DNA from: Synechococcus sp. CS-1330 | GTDB taxonomy: Bacteria; Cyanobacteriota; Cyanobacteriia; PCC-6307; Cyanobiaceae | Reading direction: 5' to 3' | Length of the DNA stretch: 64,000 nt | Assembly: GCA_025128025.1 (NCBI GenBank) | Contig: JAHLYR010000016.1 | Coordinates: 1 to 64,000 of the forward strand | Part shown: positions 40,742 to 51,649 of the stretch, piece after piece | Layout of the letters: each line of letters starts with the position of its first letter | Numbering within the stretch: the stretch's first letter is position 1 | Made by a program: the position numbers and the translations under genes | Notes under the pieces: generated by a model | What the model saw: only the letters and a program-made list of their open reading frames with translations | Databases searched by the model: none | What the model was told of the DNA's origin: nothing

Positions 40742-42097
40742 ATGGTTCTGCCAGCGCTTTTGCTTGAAATCGGTAGTCACCAAGCCGAAGTTGCTGAAAC
40801 CCTGATTTCGGTGGGCGAGTTTCTGGTGATCTTCGTGGCGGCCAGGCTGCTGGCGGAGCTGATGGTGCGGGTGCAGCTGCCCACAATTTTGGGTGAGCTG
40901 GTAGCTGGCGTTCTGATTGGCGTTTCCGGCCTGCATTTGATCGTGCCGCCCGAAACCCAGGTCCAACTCAGCAGTTGGGGCTTGGGCTTGCTCAGTTCTC
41001 TGGCCGATCTCTCACCGGAAAAGGTGCAGGAGATCTACGCCGAGACCTTCCCGAATCTGCAGGCGGTCTCCCAGATCGGCCTGTTTGCCCTGTTGTTTCT
41101 CACCGGACTGGAGAGCGAGCTCGATGAGCTGGTAGCGGTGGGTGCCCAGGCCACCACCGTTGCCGTAACTGGGGTGGTGCTTCCTTTTGCCCTAGGCACT
41201 GCGGGCCTTTATTACATCTTCCATGTGCCCTTGATTCCAGCGATCTTCGCCGGTGCGGCGATGACTGCCACCAGCATCGGCATCACCGCCAGCGTGTTTG
41301 GTGAGTTGAAGTTTCTGCGCACCCGCGAGGGTCAGACGGTGATCGGCGCGGCCGTACTCGACGACATTCTCGGCATCGTCATTTTGGCGGTGGTGGTGAG
41401 CCTGGCTGGCGGCGAGGGCTTCAGCCTTGGCCCGATCCTGAAGTTGGTTGCGGCGGCAGCGGTGTTTGTGGCGGCGGCCCTGTTCCTGAGCCGCACTGCT
41501 GCTCCTGGGTTCGACTGGCTGCTCGATCAGCTCAAGGCCCCTGGCGAAGTGGTGGTGGCGGCTTTCGTGGTGTTGTCGCTCTGCTGTTTTGTGGCCCAGG
41601 CGATCGGCCTGGAAGCGGCTCTTGGCGCTTTTGCTGCAGGCTTGATTCTTAGCTCTTCTAAGCACACCCATGCGATCCAGGACACCGTTAAGCCCCTAGT
41701 TGCCCTGTTTGCCACGATCTTCTTTGTGCTGATTGGCACGGGCATGGATCTGTCGGTGCTCAATCCGCTTAACCCTGAAAACAGGGAGGGATTGATCGTG
41801 GCGGCCTTTCTGCTCACCGTGGCGATTGCCGGCAAGGTGGCAACCGGCTGGAGCTATTTCAGCAAGGAGAAAACCAACCGCTTGGTGGTGGGTTTGGGGA
41901 TGATGCCCCGCGGTGAGGTGGGTTTGATTTTTCTTGGTCTGGGTACCCAGGCTGGCCTGCTGACCAAGCCGCTGGAGGCCGCAATCTTGCTGATGGTGAT
42001 CGGCACCACCTTCCTGGCGCCGATCCTGCTCAGACTGGTGCTGGGTGGCAGCGCTGGAGGTCCGGATCTTGATCCACTTGCCGAAATTCCAACCTGA
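40742..42097 (+). CDS. CPA2-family cation/proton antiporter
   Basis: A 451-residue membrane protein with about 12 hydrophobic segments, of the KefB/NapA-like group. ATG 40742 starts MVLPALLLEIG; the frame runs further upstream through the promoter region without family likeness. The ion-binding aspartate pair is in AAVLDDILGIVIL, with FAGAAMTATSIGITASVF before it. There is no C-terminal nucleotide-binding (TrkA-N) domain. Na+ or K+ exchange for protons across plasma or thylakoid membrane is expected, and the ion cannot be told from sequence. The next gene starts inside its 3' end. Confidence 0.9.
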   Translation: MVLPALLLEIGSHQAEVAETLISVGEFLVIFVAARLLAELMVRVQLPTILGELVAGVLIGVSGLHLIVPPETQVQLSSWGLGLLSSLADLSPEKVQEIYAETFPNLQAVSQIGLFALLFLTGLESELDELVAVGAQATTVAVTGVVLPFALGTAGLYYIFHVPLIPAIFAGAAMTATSIGITASVFGELKFLRTREGQTVIGAAVLDDILGIVILAVVVSLAGGEGFSLGPILKLVAAAAVFVAAALFLSRTAAPGFDWLLDQLKAPGEVVVAAFVVLSLCCFVAQAIGLEAALGAFAAGLILSSSKHTHAIQDTVKPLVALFATIFFVLIGTGMDLSVLNPLNPENREGLIVAAFLLTVAIAGKVATGWSYFSKEKTNRLVVGLGMMPRGEVGLIFLGLGTQAGLLTKPLEAAILLMVIGTTFLAPILLRLVLGGSAGGPDLDPLAEIPT

Positions 42098-42611
42098 GCG
42101 CTGGGGTCTGAGTTGGGCGGGCTGGCTCGATAACCGCCACGGTGAGTGGTGGTTGCTGGCCCAGCTGGCCTTGATTGCTGCCCACCTGCTGCCGCCCTGG
42201 CCTGCCCCCGGCGCCTGGGGCTACGCCTGGCCCCTGCCGCTGGCCTTGGCCGGTGCCATTTTGCTGCTGCTGGGCCTGGTGTTGGCGGCTCAGGCGTTCT
42301 GGGGGCTGGGCTCCAGCCTTACGCCCCTGCCTGATCCGATTCCTGGCGCCCCATTGGTGACAAGCGGGGCTTACGGCCGTTGCCGTCACCCCCTCTATCA
42401 AGCGGTGCTGCTTTGTTCGCTGGGGGTGAGTTTGGCCCTGGGCAGCCTGCTGCATCTGGCCTTGCTGCTGGCCCTGTTGGCCGTGCTGGGCGGTAAGGCA
42501 CGCCGCGAGGAGCGGGCCCTTGAGCTTGCCTATCCCGATTACGCCACCTACCGGGCCCGCACACCGGCAATCATTCCCCGTCTTCCCTGGCTCGACTGGC
42601 GAGAGCTGTGA
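42069..42611 (+). CDS. Isoprenylcysteine carboxyl methyltransferase-like membrane protein
   Basis: 180 residues from TTG 42069, within the antiporter gene's last 29 bases. Four to five membrane segments, then the family's C-terminal signature: [37 protein letters not shown]. This is the ICMT/PEMT-type fold that binds S-adenosylmethionine through the conserved R-H-P and E-E pairs. Bacterial members methylate phospholipids, thiols or quinone-like lipids, so no substrate is assigned. The start codon choice (TTG) is uncertain. The 3' end overlaps a convergent small membrane gene by 41 bp. Confidence 0.78.
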   Translation: MIHLPKFQPERWGLSWAGWLDNRHGEWWLLAQLALIAAHLLPPWPAPGAWGYAWPLPLALAGAILLLLGLVLAAQAFWGLGSSLTPLPDPIPGAPLVTSGAYGRCRHPLYQAVLLCSLGVSLALGSLLHLALLLALLAVLGGKARREERALELAYPDYATYRARTPAIIPRLPWLDWREL

Positions 42612-42885
42612 ACAGCCCCCAGCCGGCAGCGATCAGGCCGAGGCTGCTGGCCCAGTCGGGGCCCAGGGCCCAGCTCAGGCCCAGGTCGGCCAGCACCCCG
42701 ATGGCCAGGGCCAGCAGCAGGCTGCTAATCACCAACATCACCTGCTGGACAGTGCTCGGCAGGGAGCCTGCGGCCAGGGCTTCCTCCAGTCGCCCCAGGG
42801 GGCCGCTCAAGGGAAGGTACAAAGCCAGTGCCCACAGGGCGATCCCCGGCAGGAAGGGGCTCCAGTCAGGGCTAGTGAGGGGCAA
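42571..42885 (-). CDS. Small membrane protein, unknown function
   Basis: 104 residues from TTG 42883-42885. Hydrophobic segments lie at about 12-28, 47-66 and 74-92, giving two or three membrane helices. The middle region [20 protein letters not shown] has an amphipathic look. It converges with the methyltransferase gene (41-bp overlap) and is divergent from the hydrolase gene, 48 bases away. It resembles short cyanobacterial membrane proteins of unknown function. The frame is open further upstream, but that part is antisense to the hydrolase. Confidence 0.6.
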   Translation of the reverse strand: MPLTSPDWSPFLPGIALWALALYLPLSGPLGRLEEALAAGSLPSTVQQVMLVISSLLLALAIGVLADLGLSWALGPDWASSLGLIAAGWGLFTALASRAREDGE

Positions 42886-42933
42886 TGGCGCGCCGCGGAT
42901 CTCCCTAGCATCAACCACCCTGGACACATCAAG

Positions 42934-43893
42934 GTGGCTTCCTTGTCTGTACCCCAGCCCTGGAGCTACGCCGGCCATCCAGTGCACGCCATCGCAGCGG
43001 CGCCAGCTGAGCCCGAGGGCCCTGCGATCCTGCTGGTGCATGGCTTTGGTGCTTCCACGGATCACTGGCGCCACAACATTCCCGTGCTGGCCCAGCGCCA
43101 TGAGGTGCACGCCATCGACCTGCTGGGCTTTGGTCGCAGCGCCAAGCCGCCCGAGCTTGCCTACGGCGGCCCCCTCTGGCGCGACCAGCTGGCCGCATAT
43201 GTGCACGAGCGCATCGGCCGACCGACGGTGCTGGCGGGCAATTCCCTTGGCGGTTTCTCAGCCCTAGCGGCTGGCGCTGCCCTAGGGGACCAGGCGGCCG
43301 GGGTGGTGCTGCTGAATGCGGCAGGGCCGTTCAGCGATGAGCAGGCGCCGCCTAAGGGCTGGGGTGCGATCACCCGCCAGACCATTGCGGGAGCCCTGCT
43401 CAAAAGTCCGGTGCTGCAGAGGTTGTTGTTTGAAAATTTGCGCCGGCCGGCCACGATTCGCCGCACCCTCAACCAGGTGTATGTCGACAAGACCAACGTC
43501 GATGAAGCCTTGGTGGAGGCGATCCGTCGGCCGTCGCTTGATCCGGGTGCCTTCGGTGTTTTCCGCACCGTGTTTGATATCCCCCGCGGCCAGCCCCTCG
43601 ATGAGTTGTTTGTCCAGCTGACATGCCCGTTGCTGTTGCTCTGGGGTATCCGCGACCCCTGGATCAACGCCGTGGGCCGGCGGGCTGCTTTCCAGCGCCA
43701 TGCTCCGGCAGGCACCAGCGAAGTGGTGCTCGAGGCCGGTCACTGTCCCCACGACGAGGTGCCAGATCAGGTGAATGCTGCCCTGCTCGACTGGATCGCC
43801 GGCCTCAGCTCCGGGGCGGCTCCACTCCCGGCAGATTCACTCCAGGCAGACGACCGCGAGACAGTTGCTGCTTCGGGTCAAACTGGCGCTTGA
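42934..43893 (+). CDS. Alpha/beta hydrolase
   Basis: 319 residues from GTG 42934 (TTG 42943 is an alternative). The fold is clear: [17 protein letters not shown] for the oxyanion loop (about 35-51), the nucleophile elbow GNSLGG (Ser at about 103), an acid in [12 protein letters not shown] and the histidine in [13 protein letters not shown]. This pattern fits carboxylesterases, haloalkane dehalogenases and cofactor hydrolases of plants and cyanobacteria. A real substrate is not evident. Its last 89 bases overlap the 3' end of convergent glcE. Confidence 0.85.
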   Translation: MASLSVPQPWSYAGHPVHAIAAAPAEPEGPAILLVHGFGASTDHWRHNIPVLAQRHEVHAIDLLGFGRSAKPPELAYGGPLWRDQLAAYVHERIGRPTVLAGNSLGGFSALAAGAALGDQAAGVVLLNAAGPFSDEQAPPKGWGAITRQTIAGALLKSPVLQRLLFENLRRPATIRRTLNQVYVDKTNVDEALVEAIRRPSLDPGAFGVFRTVFDIPRGQPLDELFVQLTCPLLLLWGIRDPWINAVGRRAAFQRHAPAGTSEVVLEAGHCPHDEVPDQVNAALLDWIAGLSSGAAPLPADSLQADDRETVAASGQTGA

Positions 43894-44998
43894 TCGCTTC
43901 GATCAGGGGCCGCGATGGGGCATCTAGCCAGGCCGGCAGTTTGCTGCTGGCGGGCTGGCGCAGCACCGTCAGGTAGCCGGCACCCTGCTGGCAATGGCGC
44001 CTGAGGGCCTCCACCTTGTAGGTCGGTAGGGCTGAGGCAGTTGCCCAGGCGATACCTAGGCCACTGCCAGCCCCCAGGACCACCGGCAATCCGGCCAGGG
44101 CTGGATCGTTGAGCAGGGAAGTCGCTTGGTTGGGGCGAACCGCCAGCCGCAGCAACCAGTCGCTGGACCCAGTTTCAGACCCTTGGCTTTGCCCCACCAG
44201 GCTTGCGAGTTCGGCAGGTTCAAGAGTTTGGGCCGTAATTCCCATTGGAGCAGCCTTGGCGGCGATGCAGCCGATTTGCTCATCAAGGGTGTGGGCGTTG
44301 ATGCTGGCCAGGCTGATCAGCAGCCCGGTGTCGTCTTCTTGGCGAGCAGGGGGGCGCCACCAGTCGATCCGCTCCGGGCTGAGGCTTGAGCCCAGCAGCC
44401 AGGCGGCGAGTTGGCCGAGGGCTTCGAGCGGCCCCGCCAGCTTCAGGCCGCGCCGCTGGGGTGGCTCCGGCATGGTGCGCAGCGTGAGGCTGCTGATCAG
44501 TCCTAAGGACCCCCAGCTGCCCGCCATCAAGCGCATCAGGTCGTAGCCGGCCACGTTTTTCACCACCTTGCCCCCGGCCCGGGCGCGGGTGCCGTCGCTG
44601 CGGATCAATTCCAGGCCAATTATCTGGTCGCGCACGCCCAGATAGCGCTGGCGCAGCCCGCCGGCCAGGCCCCTGGCCACCAGGCCGCCCAGGCTGCCGC
44701 TGGCTTGGCCGCCCAGACCACTGCCCCAGGGCCAGTCAACGGCTAGCCATTGCCTGTGGCGGGCTAGTTCGGCTTGCAATTCGACCAGGGGCGTGCCGGC
44801 CAGGACCGTCACAGTGAAATCGCCAGGGCTGTGCTCAACGATGCCGCTAAGCCGCCTACAGCTCACGGTGGCGCTGGCGCCCATAACTGGCGGCCCCCAG
44901 TTGAGTCGGCTGCCCAGGCCGGCGGGTTGCCAGGGCGCAGCCTGCTGGTGCAGCTCGCGCACCAGCTCCTGCAGCTCCCTGGGCTCCGGAGTCATCAC
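43805..44998 (-). CDS. glcE: Glycolate dehydrogenase FAD-binding subunit GlcE
   Basis: One of three subunits (GlcD, GlcE, GlcF) of the enzyme oxidising photorespiratory glycolate to glyoxylate. 397 residues with an FAD-PCMH domain: [18 protein letters not shown] (about 60-77), [19 protein letters not shown] (about 89-107) and [20 protein letters not shown] (about 142-161). The C-terminal end RGRLPGV resembles the GlcD/GlcE terminus. glcF lies about 2.7 kb away on the same strand; glcD is not in the window. The 3' end overlaps the hydrolase gene by 89 bp. Confidence 0.9.
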   Translation of the reverse strand: MMTPEPRELQELVRELHQQAAPWQPAGLGSRLNWGPPVMGASATVSCRRLSGIVEHSPGDFTVTVLAGTPLVELQAELARHRQWLAVDWPWGSGLGGQASGSLGGLVARGLAGGLRQRYLGVRDQIIGLELIRSDGTRARAGGKVVKNVAGYDLMRLMAGSWGSLGLISSLTLRTMPEPPQRRGLKLAGPLEALGQLAAWLLGSSLSPERIDWWRPPARQEDDTGLLISLASINAHTLDEQIGCIAAKAAPMGITAQTLEPAELASLVGQSQGSETGSSDWLLRLAVRPNQATSLLNDPALAGLPVVLGAGSGLGIAWATASALPTYKVEALRRHCQQGAGYLTVLRQPASSKLPAWLDAPSRPLIEAIKRQFDPKQQLSRGRLPGVNLPGVEPPRS

Positions 44999-45012
44999 GG
45001 CACGATGGTGCC

Positions 45013-46350
45013 ATGGCCGCCTCCTCCAAAATCATCGTCATCGACGATGACCCCACCGGCTCCCAGACGGTGCACAGCTGCCCGCTGCTGCTGCGCTGGG
45101 ATGCCGCCACCCTGGCGGCGGGGTTGCGGCACCCTTCGCCGCTGCTGTTTCTGCTGGCTAATACCCGGGCCCTCGCGCCGGAAGCGGCCGCGGAGCGGGT
45201 GCGCCAGATCTGCCGGGCCCTGGCCGCGGCCCTGCCCCTGGCAGGCATTGAGCGTTGGTGGCTGGTGAGTCGCGGCGACTCCACCTTGCGGGGTCACTTT
45301 CCGTTGGAGGTGGAGGTGATCGCGGCCGAGCTCGGCCCCTTTGCGGCCACCTTGTTGATCCCGGCCTTTTTTGAGGGGGGCCGCACCACCGTGGAGGGGG
45401 TGCATCGCCTGCACGGCCAGCCCGTGCATCAAACCGCCTTCGCCCGCGACCGCCTGTTTGGCTACGCCAGCAGCGATCTACCGGTTTGGGTGGAGGAAAA
45501 AAGTGGTGGCCGTATCGCCGCTCACCAGGTCCAGCGTCTGACGGGCGCCGAGTTGGATTACGCCGTAAGCGATGGCGGCCAGGCCCTGGCGGAGCGACTG
45601 GCGGCCCTAGATGGCGGGCCCGTGGTGGCCGTTGACGGGGAGCGACCTGAGCAACTGGCCGCCCTGGCCCAGGTGGTGCGCCAGGCCTGGCCCCGGGCGG
45701 TGCTTTCCCAGTCGGCGGCCAGTTGGATCCAGGCCTTAGCGGCTTTGCCGCCCCAGCCCCTGGCTGGATCTGCCCTGGCCCGGTTGCGCCGCCCCAAGCC
45801 AGGGCTTGTGCTGGTGGGCTCCCACGTGCCTTTGGCTGATGCCCAGCTCACCCAGCTGCTGACGGAGCCCCGCTGCGTGGGGCTTGAGCTGCCCGTCGCC
45901 CAGCTGGCGCGGCTGCTGGAAGGCCCCCTGCCGGAGCCCCTGCTGGCTTCCCTGGAGGCCGACTGGCTGGTTCAGTTGCGGCGGGTGCTTGCGCAGGGGC
46001 AAACGCCTGTGCTGTACACCAGCCGGGGTGAGCTCCAGTGCGCATCAGTAGCGCAGCGCCGCCGCTTAGGCGACGCTCTGGCGGCGCTGATGGCCCGGCT
46101 GGCTGCTGCCCTGGCGCCCCAGCTGGGTTACCTGATCAGCAAGGGGGGCATCACCACCCACACCCTGCTGGCCGATGGTCTGGCTCTGGCGGCGGTCGAG
46201 TTGAAAGGCCAGCTGCTGCCGGGGCTTTCCTTGGTGCTGGCTGATCTGCCAGAGCCTCTGCCGGTGCTCACCTTCCCCGGCAACCTCGGTGATGGGGACA
46301 CGCTGCGGCTGGCTTGGCGCTGGATGGAAGGTTTGGCAAGCGCCGATTAA
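45013..46350 (+). CDS. Four-carbon acid sugar kinase family protein (DUF1537)
   Basis: 445 residues with the two-domain DUF1537 layout: N-terminal IIVIDDDPTGSQTV (about 7-20), LVSRGDSTLRGHFPLE (about 83-98) and LLIPAFFEGGRTT; C-terminal ISKGGITTHTLL (about 376-387) and LTFPGNLGD. Members phosphorylate D-erythronate, D-threonate or related sugar acids, or act as 3-oxo-tetronate kinases. Start ATG 45013 lies 15 bases from the glcE start, divergent. It overlaps the 3' end of the APC permease gene by 4 bp. Its location among glycolate genes suggests a role with C4 sugar acids, which is inference. Confidence 0.85.
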   Translation: MAASSKIIVIDDDPTGSQTVHSCPLLLRWDAATLAAGLRHPSPLLFLLANTRALAPEAAAERVRQICRALAAALPLAGIERWWLVSRGDSTLRGHFPLEVEVIAAELGPFAATLLIPAFFEGGRTTVEGVHRLHGQPVHQTAFARDRLFGYASSDLPVWVEEKSGGRIAAHQVQRLTGAELDYAVSDGGQALAERLAALDGGPVVAVDGERPEQLAALAQVVRQAWPRAVLSQSAASWIQALAALPPQPLAGSALARLRRPKPGLVLVGSHVPLADAQLTQLLTEPRCVGLELPVAQLARLLEGPLPEPLLASLEADWLVQLRRVLAQGQTPVLYTSRGELQCASVAQRRRLGDALAALMARLAAALAPQLGYLISKGGITTHTLLADGLALAAVELKGQLLPGLSLVLADLPEPLPVLTFPGNLGDGDTLRLAWRWMEGLASAD

Positions 46351-47735
46351 CTCGTCTCCTCTGCTAGGGGACGTCGCTCCGCCAACAGGCAGACGCCGTA
46401 GCCCATGGCCACGAGGGCTAGGGCGGCAAGGCTGCTAAGCCAGTCGTTGGCCGTACTGCCGATCAGGAAGGCCAGAGACACCGCCGTAATCAGCAGAGGG
46501 GACACGGGGTAGCCCCAGGAGAGAAAGGGGCGGGGCAGCTCCGGCTCCCGCTGGCGCAGGGTCACCAGGGAGGCAATGCCAGCCAGCGGCAGGCTCACGT
46601 AGAGCACGGCGCCCATGGTCAGCAGCCGTTCGAAGGAGCCTGCCAGCACCAGGGCCGCGGCGGCTGTGCTGGTGAGCAGCAGGGCCGCGCTCGGGGTGCC
46701 GCCCCCGTTCACTTGGGCAACAAAGCTCGGCAGCAGGCCGTCGCGGCTGAGGCCAAACAAAATCCGTGGAGCAGCCATCACCACGGTGTTGATCAGGCCT
46801 AGCAGGGACACCAGCGCTAACGCGGTGATCAGCAGGCCACCCAGCGGTCCAGCCAGGGCTCGTGCCGCGTCCGCGGCCGGCAGGTTTGAGCTGGCCAGCT
46901 GGGCGATCGGCAGCACATGCAGGAGGGCGGCGTTGATCAGCAGATAAAGCACCAGCACCGCCAGAACCCCGCCGATCAAGGAGCGGGGCAGATCTCGCCC
47001 CGGCTCGCTGAATTCTTCAGCGAAATAAACGGGGCTGGCCCAGCCGTCGTAGGTGGTGATCACTGCCTGTAGGGCCAGCACCACAGCCAGGCTCAGGCTC
47101 CGCCAGCCCGCGATCGCCATGGGCGCAGGCGGTGGTACCGCGATGGCGGGCGCCGCCTGGATGGGCAGCAGGAAGCAGGCCGCTACCAGGGCCAGAAAGG
47201 CCACCGCCTTGGCGAGGCTGAGTAATTCCTGGCTGGCGCTGCCGGCCCGCAGGCCCTGGAGCTGAATCAGGCTGAACAGGCCGATGGCCAGCAGCGCCAG
47301 AATTTGGGCCGTGTAGGGCTCCTGGGGGATCGCGGCCGGCAGCAGGGTCTGGCCGTATTCCCCCACGGTGGTGGCCACCCAGGCCAGGCCGATGCAGTGG
47401 GCCAGCCAGTCGGTCCAGCCCACCAGAAAGCCCACTCGCTTGCCGAAGGCCCGCTCGGCGTAGACATACCAACCGCCGGCCTTTGGTAAGGCTGCCGCCA
47501 ACTCGGCAATGCACACTGCCCCCACCAGCGCATAGAGCCCGCCGGCCAGCCAGGCGGCCAGCACCAGCTCCGCCGAGGGCAATTGGGCTGCCACCAGGCC
47601 CGGAGTGCGCAGGATGCCTGCCCCGATCGTGCCGCCCACGGCACCGGCCAAGCCAAAACCCACTCCCAGAATGTTCAGCAGGCGGCCTTTAGGGGCCTTA
47701 TTGACTGGCGGCTGGTCGGGGATGGGTTGGCTCAA
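46347..47735 (-). CDS. APC-family amino acid permease
   Basis: 462 residues, about 12 membrane segments. Family segments GGTIGAGILRTPGLVAAQLP near the start (about 36-55), LPKAGGWYVYAERAFG and FGLSRDGLLPSFVAQ. It belongs to the LAT/APC superfamily, moving amino acids or amines. The start overlaps the glcF stop by 4 bp (ATGA), so both are cotranscribed. Whether it carries an amino acid or an organic acid is not visible. The glycolate-gene context suggests glycine or serine, a guess only. Confidence 0.87.
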   Translation of the reverse strand: MSQPIPDQPPVNKAPKGRLLNILGVGFGLAGAVGGTIGAGILRTPGLVAAQLPSAELVLAAWLAGGLYALVGAVCIAELAAALPKAGGWYVYAERAFGKRVGFLVGWTDWLAHCIGLAWVATTVGEYGQTLLPAAIPQEPYTAQILALLAIGLFSLIQLQGLRAGSASQELLSLAKAVAFLALVAACFLLPIQAAPAIAVPPPAPMAIAGWRSLSLAVVLALQAVITTYDGWASPVYFAEEFSEPGRDLPRSLIGGVLAVLVLYLLINAALLHVLPIAQLASSNLPAADAARALAGPLGGLLITALALVSLLGLINTVVMAAPRILFGLSRDGLLPSFVAQVNGGGTPSAALLLTSTAAAALVLAGSFERLLTMGAVLYVSLPLAGIASLVTLRQREPELPRPFLSWGYPVSPLLITAVSLAFLIGSTANDWLSSLAALALVAMGYGVCLLAERRPLAEETS

Positions 47736-49039
47736 CCGCTGTAGCTCTGCTCCAGCAACTGCATCGGATGCAGCACTGGGATCGGCTGGGGCAGCTCCTG
47801 CATGTGGCGCCGGATCTGCAGGCTGCAGCCGATGTTGGCGCTAACCGCCAGCTCGGCTCCGGTGCCGGCTAGGTCTTTGGCCTTGAGCTGCCCAAGGGCG
47901 GCGGCCTCCTCAGGCTGCACCAGGTTGTAGATGCCGGCGCTGCCGCAGCACACTCCCGCTTCAGTCGCTTCGCGCAGCTGGATGTGGGGGATGGCATTGA
48001 GCAGGGCCCGGGGCTGGCTGCTGATGCCCTGGCCATGCAGCATGTGGCAGGCGTCGTGATAGGCCAGTTGGAGAGGGCGTTCGGAGCTGGCTAGCTCGCC
48101 GTCAGCGTGGCTCAGGGGCTTAAGGGCGGCGAGGAAAGGCTGGCTTAGGCCGAGATCGGCGAGGAACTCCTGAATATCAGCGACTGGGGCGGAGAAGCTG
48201 CTGCCGGTTAGCCGCCCATAGGCCTTCATGGTGTGACCGCAACCGGAAGCTGCTACCAATACGGCGTCGAGAGGCCCGGCCCCGGCGGGCTTGCCTGGGC
48301 CCACTACGGCCTCGAAGCTTTGGATCAGGGCCTGGGCCAGTTGGTGGGTTTGGTCCAGTTCCCCCTGGTGGTGGGTCACGGCGCCGCAGCAGCCCTGGGC
48401 TGGTGGGATCACCACCTCGATGCCGTTGGCGCTCAGCACCTGCACGGCGGCCTGGTTCACGGCTGGATCAAATAAACGCTGCACACAACCCAGCACCAGC
48501 CCTACCCGGGCGCGGGGAGGACCCTGGGCGGGCACTACAAGGGGGAAGTCGTCGCGGAAGCCTGCAGGCGCCAAGGGAGGTAGCAGCTGATCGAGGGCCT
48601 CCAGTTGGGGGCCGAACAGGCGGGTGAGCCCACTGCGGCGGGCCAGGGCCTGCAGGGGGGTGCCGGCGTAAAGGCGCAGCGGCGTGAGCAGGGCCCGAAG
48701 CCGCGCAGGGTAGGGAAGCAGGGCAAATAGCAGCTTGCGAAATGCCTGCTGGGCGGAGCTGCGCAGTTCCGGGGCGTTCAGCTGGGGGCGCGTCGCCTCG
48801 ATCAGTTGGTCGTAGCGCACCCCCGAGGGGCAAGCCGTGACGCAGGCGAGACAACCCAGGCAACTGTCGAAGTGCTTAGCCACGGTGGCATCGAGGCTCA
48901 GTTCACCGTTGGCGATCGCCTTGAGGGTGTAGATGCGGCCCCGGGGCGAGTCCATCTCCGTTCCCAGTACCCGGTAGCTGGCGCAGGTGGGCAGGCAGAA
49001 GCCGCAGTGCACGCAGGGGTCCGATGGCAGATCAGTCAT
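47732..49039 (-). CDS. glcF: Glycolate dehydrogenase iron-sulfur subunit GlcF
   Basis: 435 residues. Two 4Fe-4S motifs: CVHCGFCLPTCASY (about 9-22) and CLGCLACVTACPSG (about 60-73). Two cysteine-rich CCG domains follow (QGCCGAVTHHQGE about 216-228, and GVCCGSAGIYNLV). This layout is that of GlcF, which passes electrons from GlcD/GlcE to the quinone or carrier. First gene of the reverse pair with the APC permease. Its ATG (49037-49039) faces the unknown membrane gene across 38 bases. Confidence 0.93.
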   Translation of the reverse strand: MTDLPSDPCVHCGFCLPTCASYRVLGTEMDSPRGRIYTLKAIANGELSLDATVAKHFDSCLGCLACVTACPSGVRYDQLIEATRPQLNAPELRSSAQQAFRKLLFALLPYPARLRALLTPLRLYAGTPLQALARRSGLTRLFGPQLEALDQLLPPLAPAGFRDDFPLVVPAQGPPRARVGLVLGCVQRLFDPAVNQAAVQVLSANGIEVVIPPAQGCCGAVTHHQGELDQTHQLAQALIQSFEAVVGPGKPAGAGPLDAVLVAASGCGHTMKAYGRLTGSSFSAPVADIQEFLADLGLSQPFLAALKPLSHADGELASSERPLQLAYHDACHMLHGQGISSQPRALLNAIPHIQLREATEAGVCCGSAGIYNLVQPEEAAALGQLKAKDLAGTGAELAVSANIGCSLQIRRHMQELPQPIPVLHPMQLLEQSYSG

Positions 49040-49077
49040 CGATCCCTAGGTTGGGGTCTTGCTTTGGTACCACAGTC

Positions 49078-50115
49078 ATGAGAGGACCCTTTCGGATCAC
49101 CGGTCCGCGAGTGAGCCGAAGCGAACGCAATTATCTCATTGGCCTCGGTGCCGGGCTGGCGCTGTTTAGTGCCGGCTATGTGTCTTTCCAGCTGTGGCTG
49201 AACTACAGCGCAGATATGCAGCGGGCGATGGCCTGGCTGGGAGGGGCTCAGGACCTGGGGACATCCAAACTGCAGATCCCGATCCTGCGCCAGGCCAGCT
49301 TTCCGCGCATTGCCGCCCAGCAGCGCAGCATGGCCACAGCAGTAGACCAGGCGGTCGCGGCCCTGAAGCTCTCCTCGCTGCCGGTGCAAGGGGAGCCGCT
49401 GGAGGTGCAGTTCGCTGGCATTGATCTGGCCAGCAACAGCGAGATGGCCAATTATCTGCTCTTGTCTGTGAAGCAGGAGCTGCAGAAAACGAATGCTGCG
49501 CGGGTGGTGATCTCCTATCCAAAAACCACCTTCAAGCTCGGCACCTCGACCACGCCAGATGGCATGGCTGGCGAGCTCGATTCAGTTCTGATGCCCTCCA
49601 GGGATACGGAGCTGGTCGATCGCAGTCCCGGAGATGTCACCGCCTGGAAGCAAGTGCTGCTAAGGGTGCGCGAAGCAGGAGTGGATACCGAAGATCGCAG
49701 CATCTACTCCCAGGATTTCTACATCCGTGTGGCGCTATGGAGCTGTGTGTTGATTTTCGTAGTTGGGGCTGTCACTTTCATCTGGATAGAGCGTCTATGG
49801 CCCGGAAAGAGCAGGCGCTCCGGCACACTCGCCACCCTGCTGGCACTGGCGCTCGGCTGGAACGTGGTGATGACCATGTTCATCATGCTGCGCCCCAATC
49901 AGAAGCGATATAATGTAATTACCCGCGTTGATCTGAGCGCCTTTGTAAAGCTGAGGAACGGCATCCACCAGGCCAGCGGTCAGGGGCGTCACGAGGTGCT
50001 GCTGGGCGTCGACCGCTTTAATCAGCCCGCGGTGCTTGGCGGCCCCAAGGTTATGGCCCCAAGTGAGGGCGGGGTGGTGCAGATCATCCCTACCCCAGCT
50101 GTAGCCGTCCCCTGA
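49078..50115 (+). CDS. Unrecognised three-helix membrane protein
   Basis: 345 residues from ATG 49078. A short basic N-terminus leads to a membrane helix at about 19-41. A soluble part of about 170 residues (45-213) follows with KQELQKTNAARVVISYPK. Then come two more helices at about 215-238 (VALWSCVLIFVVGAVTFIWI) and 249-271, and a 70-residue C-terminal tail. I could not place the family. The soluble part carries no cysteine or catalytic motif, and the protein is not obviously an enzyme or transporter. It is divergent from glcF and convergent with icd, 11 bases apart. GC looks somewhat lower than in the flanking genes, a possible sign of transfer. Confidence 0.62.
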   Translation: MRGPFRITGPRVSRSERNYLIGLGAGLALFSAGYVSFQLWLNYSADMQRAMAWLGGAQDLGTSKLQIPILRQASFPRIAAQQRSMATAVDQAVAALKLSSLPVQGEPLEVQFAGIDLASNSEMANYLLLSVKQELQKTNAARVVISYPKTTFKLGTSTTPDGMAGELDSVLMPSRDTELVDRSPGDVTAWKQVLLRVREAGVDTEDRSIYSQDFYIRVALWSCVLIFVVGAVTFIWIERLWPGKSRRSGTLATLLALALGWNVVMTMFIMLRPNQKRYNVITRVDLSAFVKLRNGIHQASGQGRHEVLLGVDRFNQPAVLGGPKVMAPSEGGVVQIIPTPAVAVP

Positions 50116-50126
50116 GAGGTCGCGGC

Positions 50127-51566
<1,440 letters not shown>

Positions 51567-51649
51567 GGGCTGTTGCTGACCTGTTCGGCCTGAGCGGTGC
51601 GGCGAGCCTAGGTTTCAGGCATGTTGCGGTTCTGCTCAGGGGAAACGGC

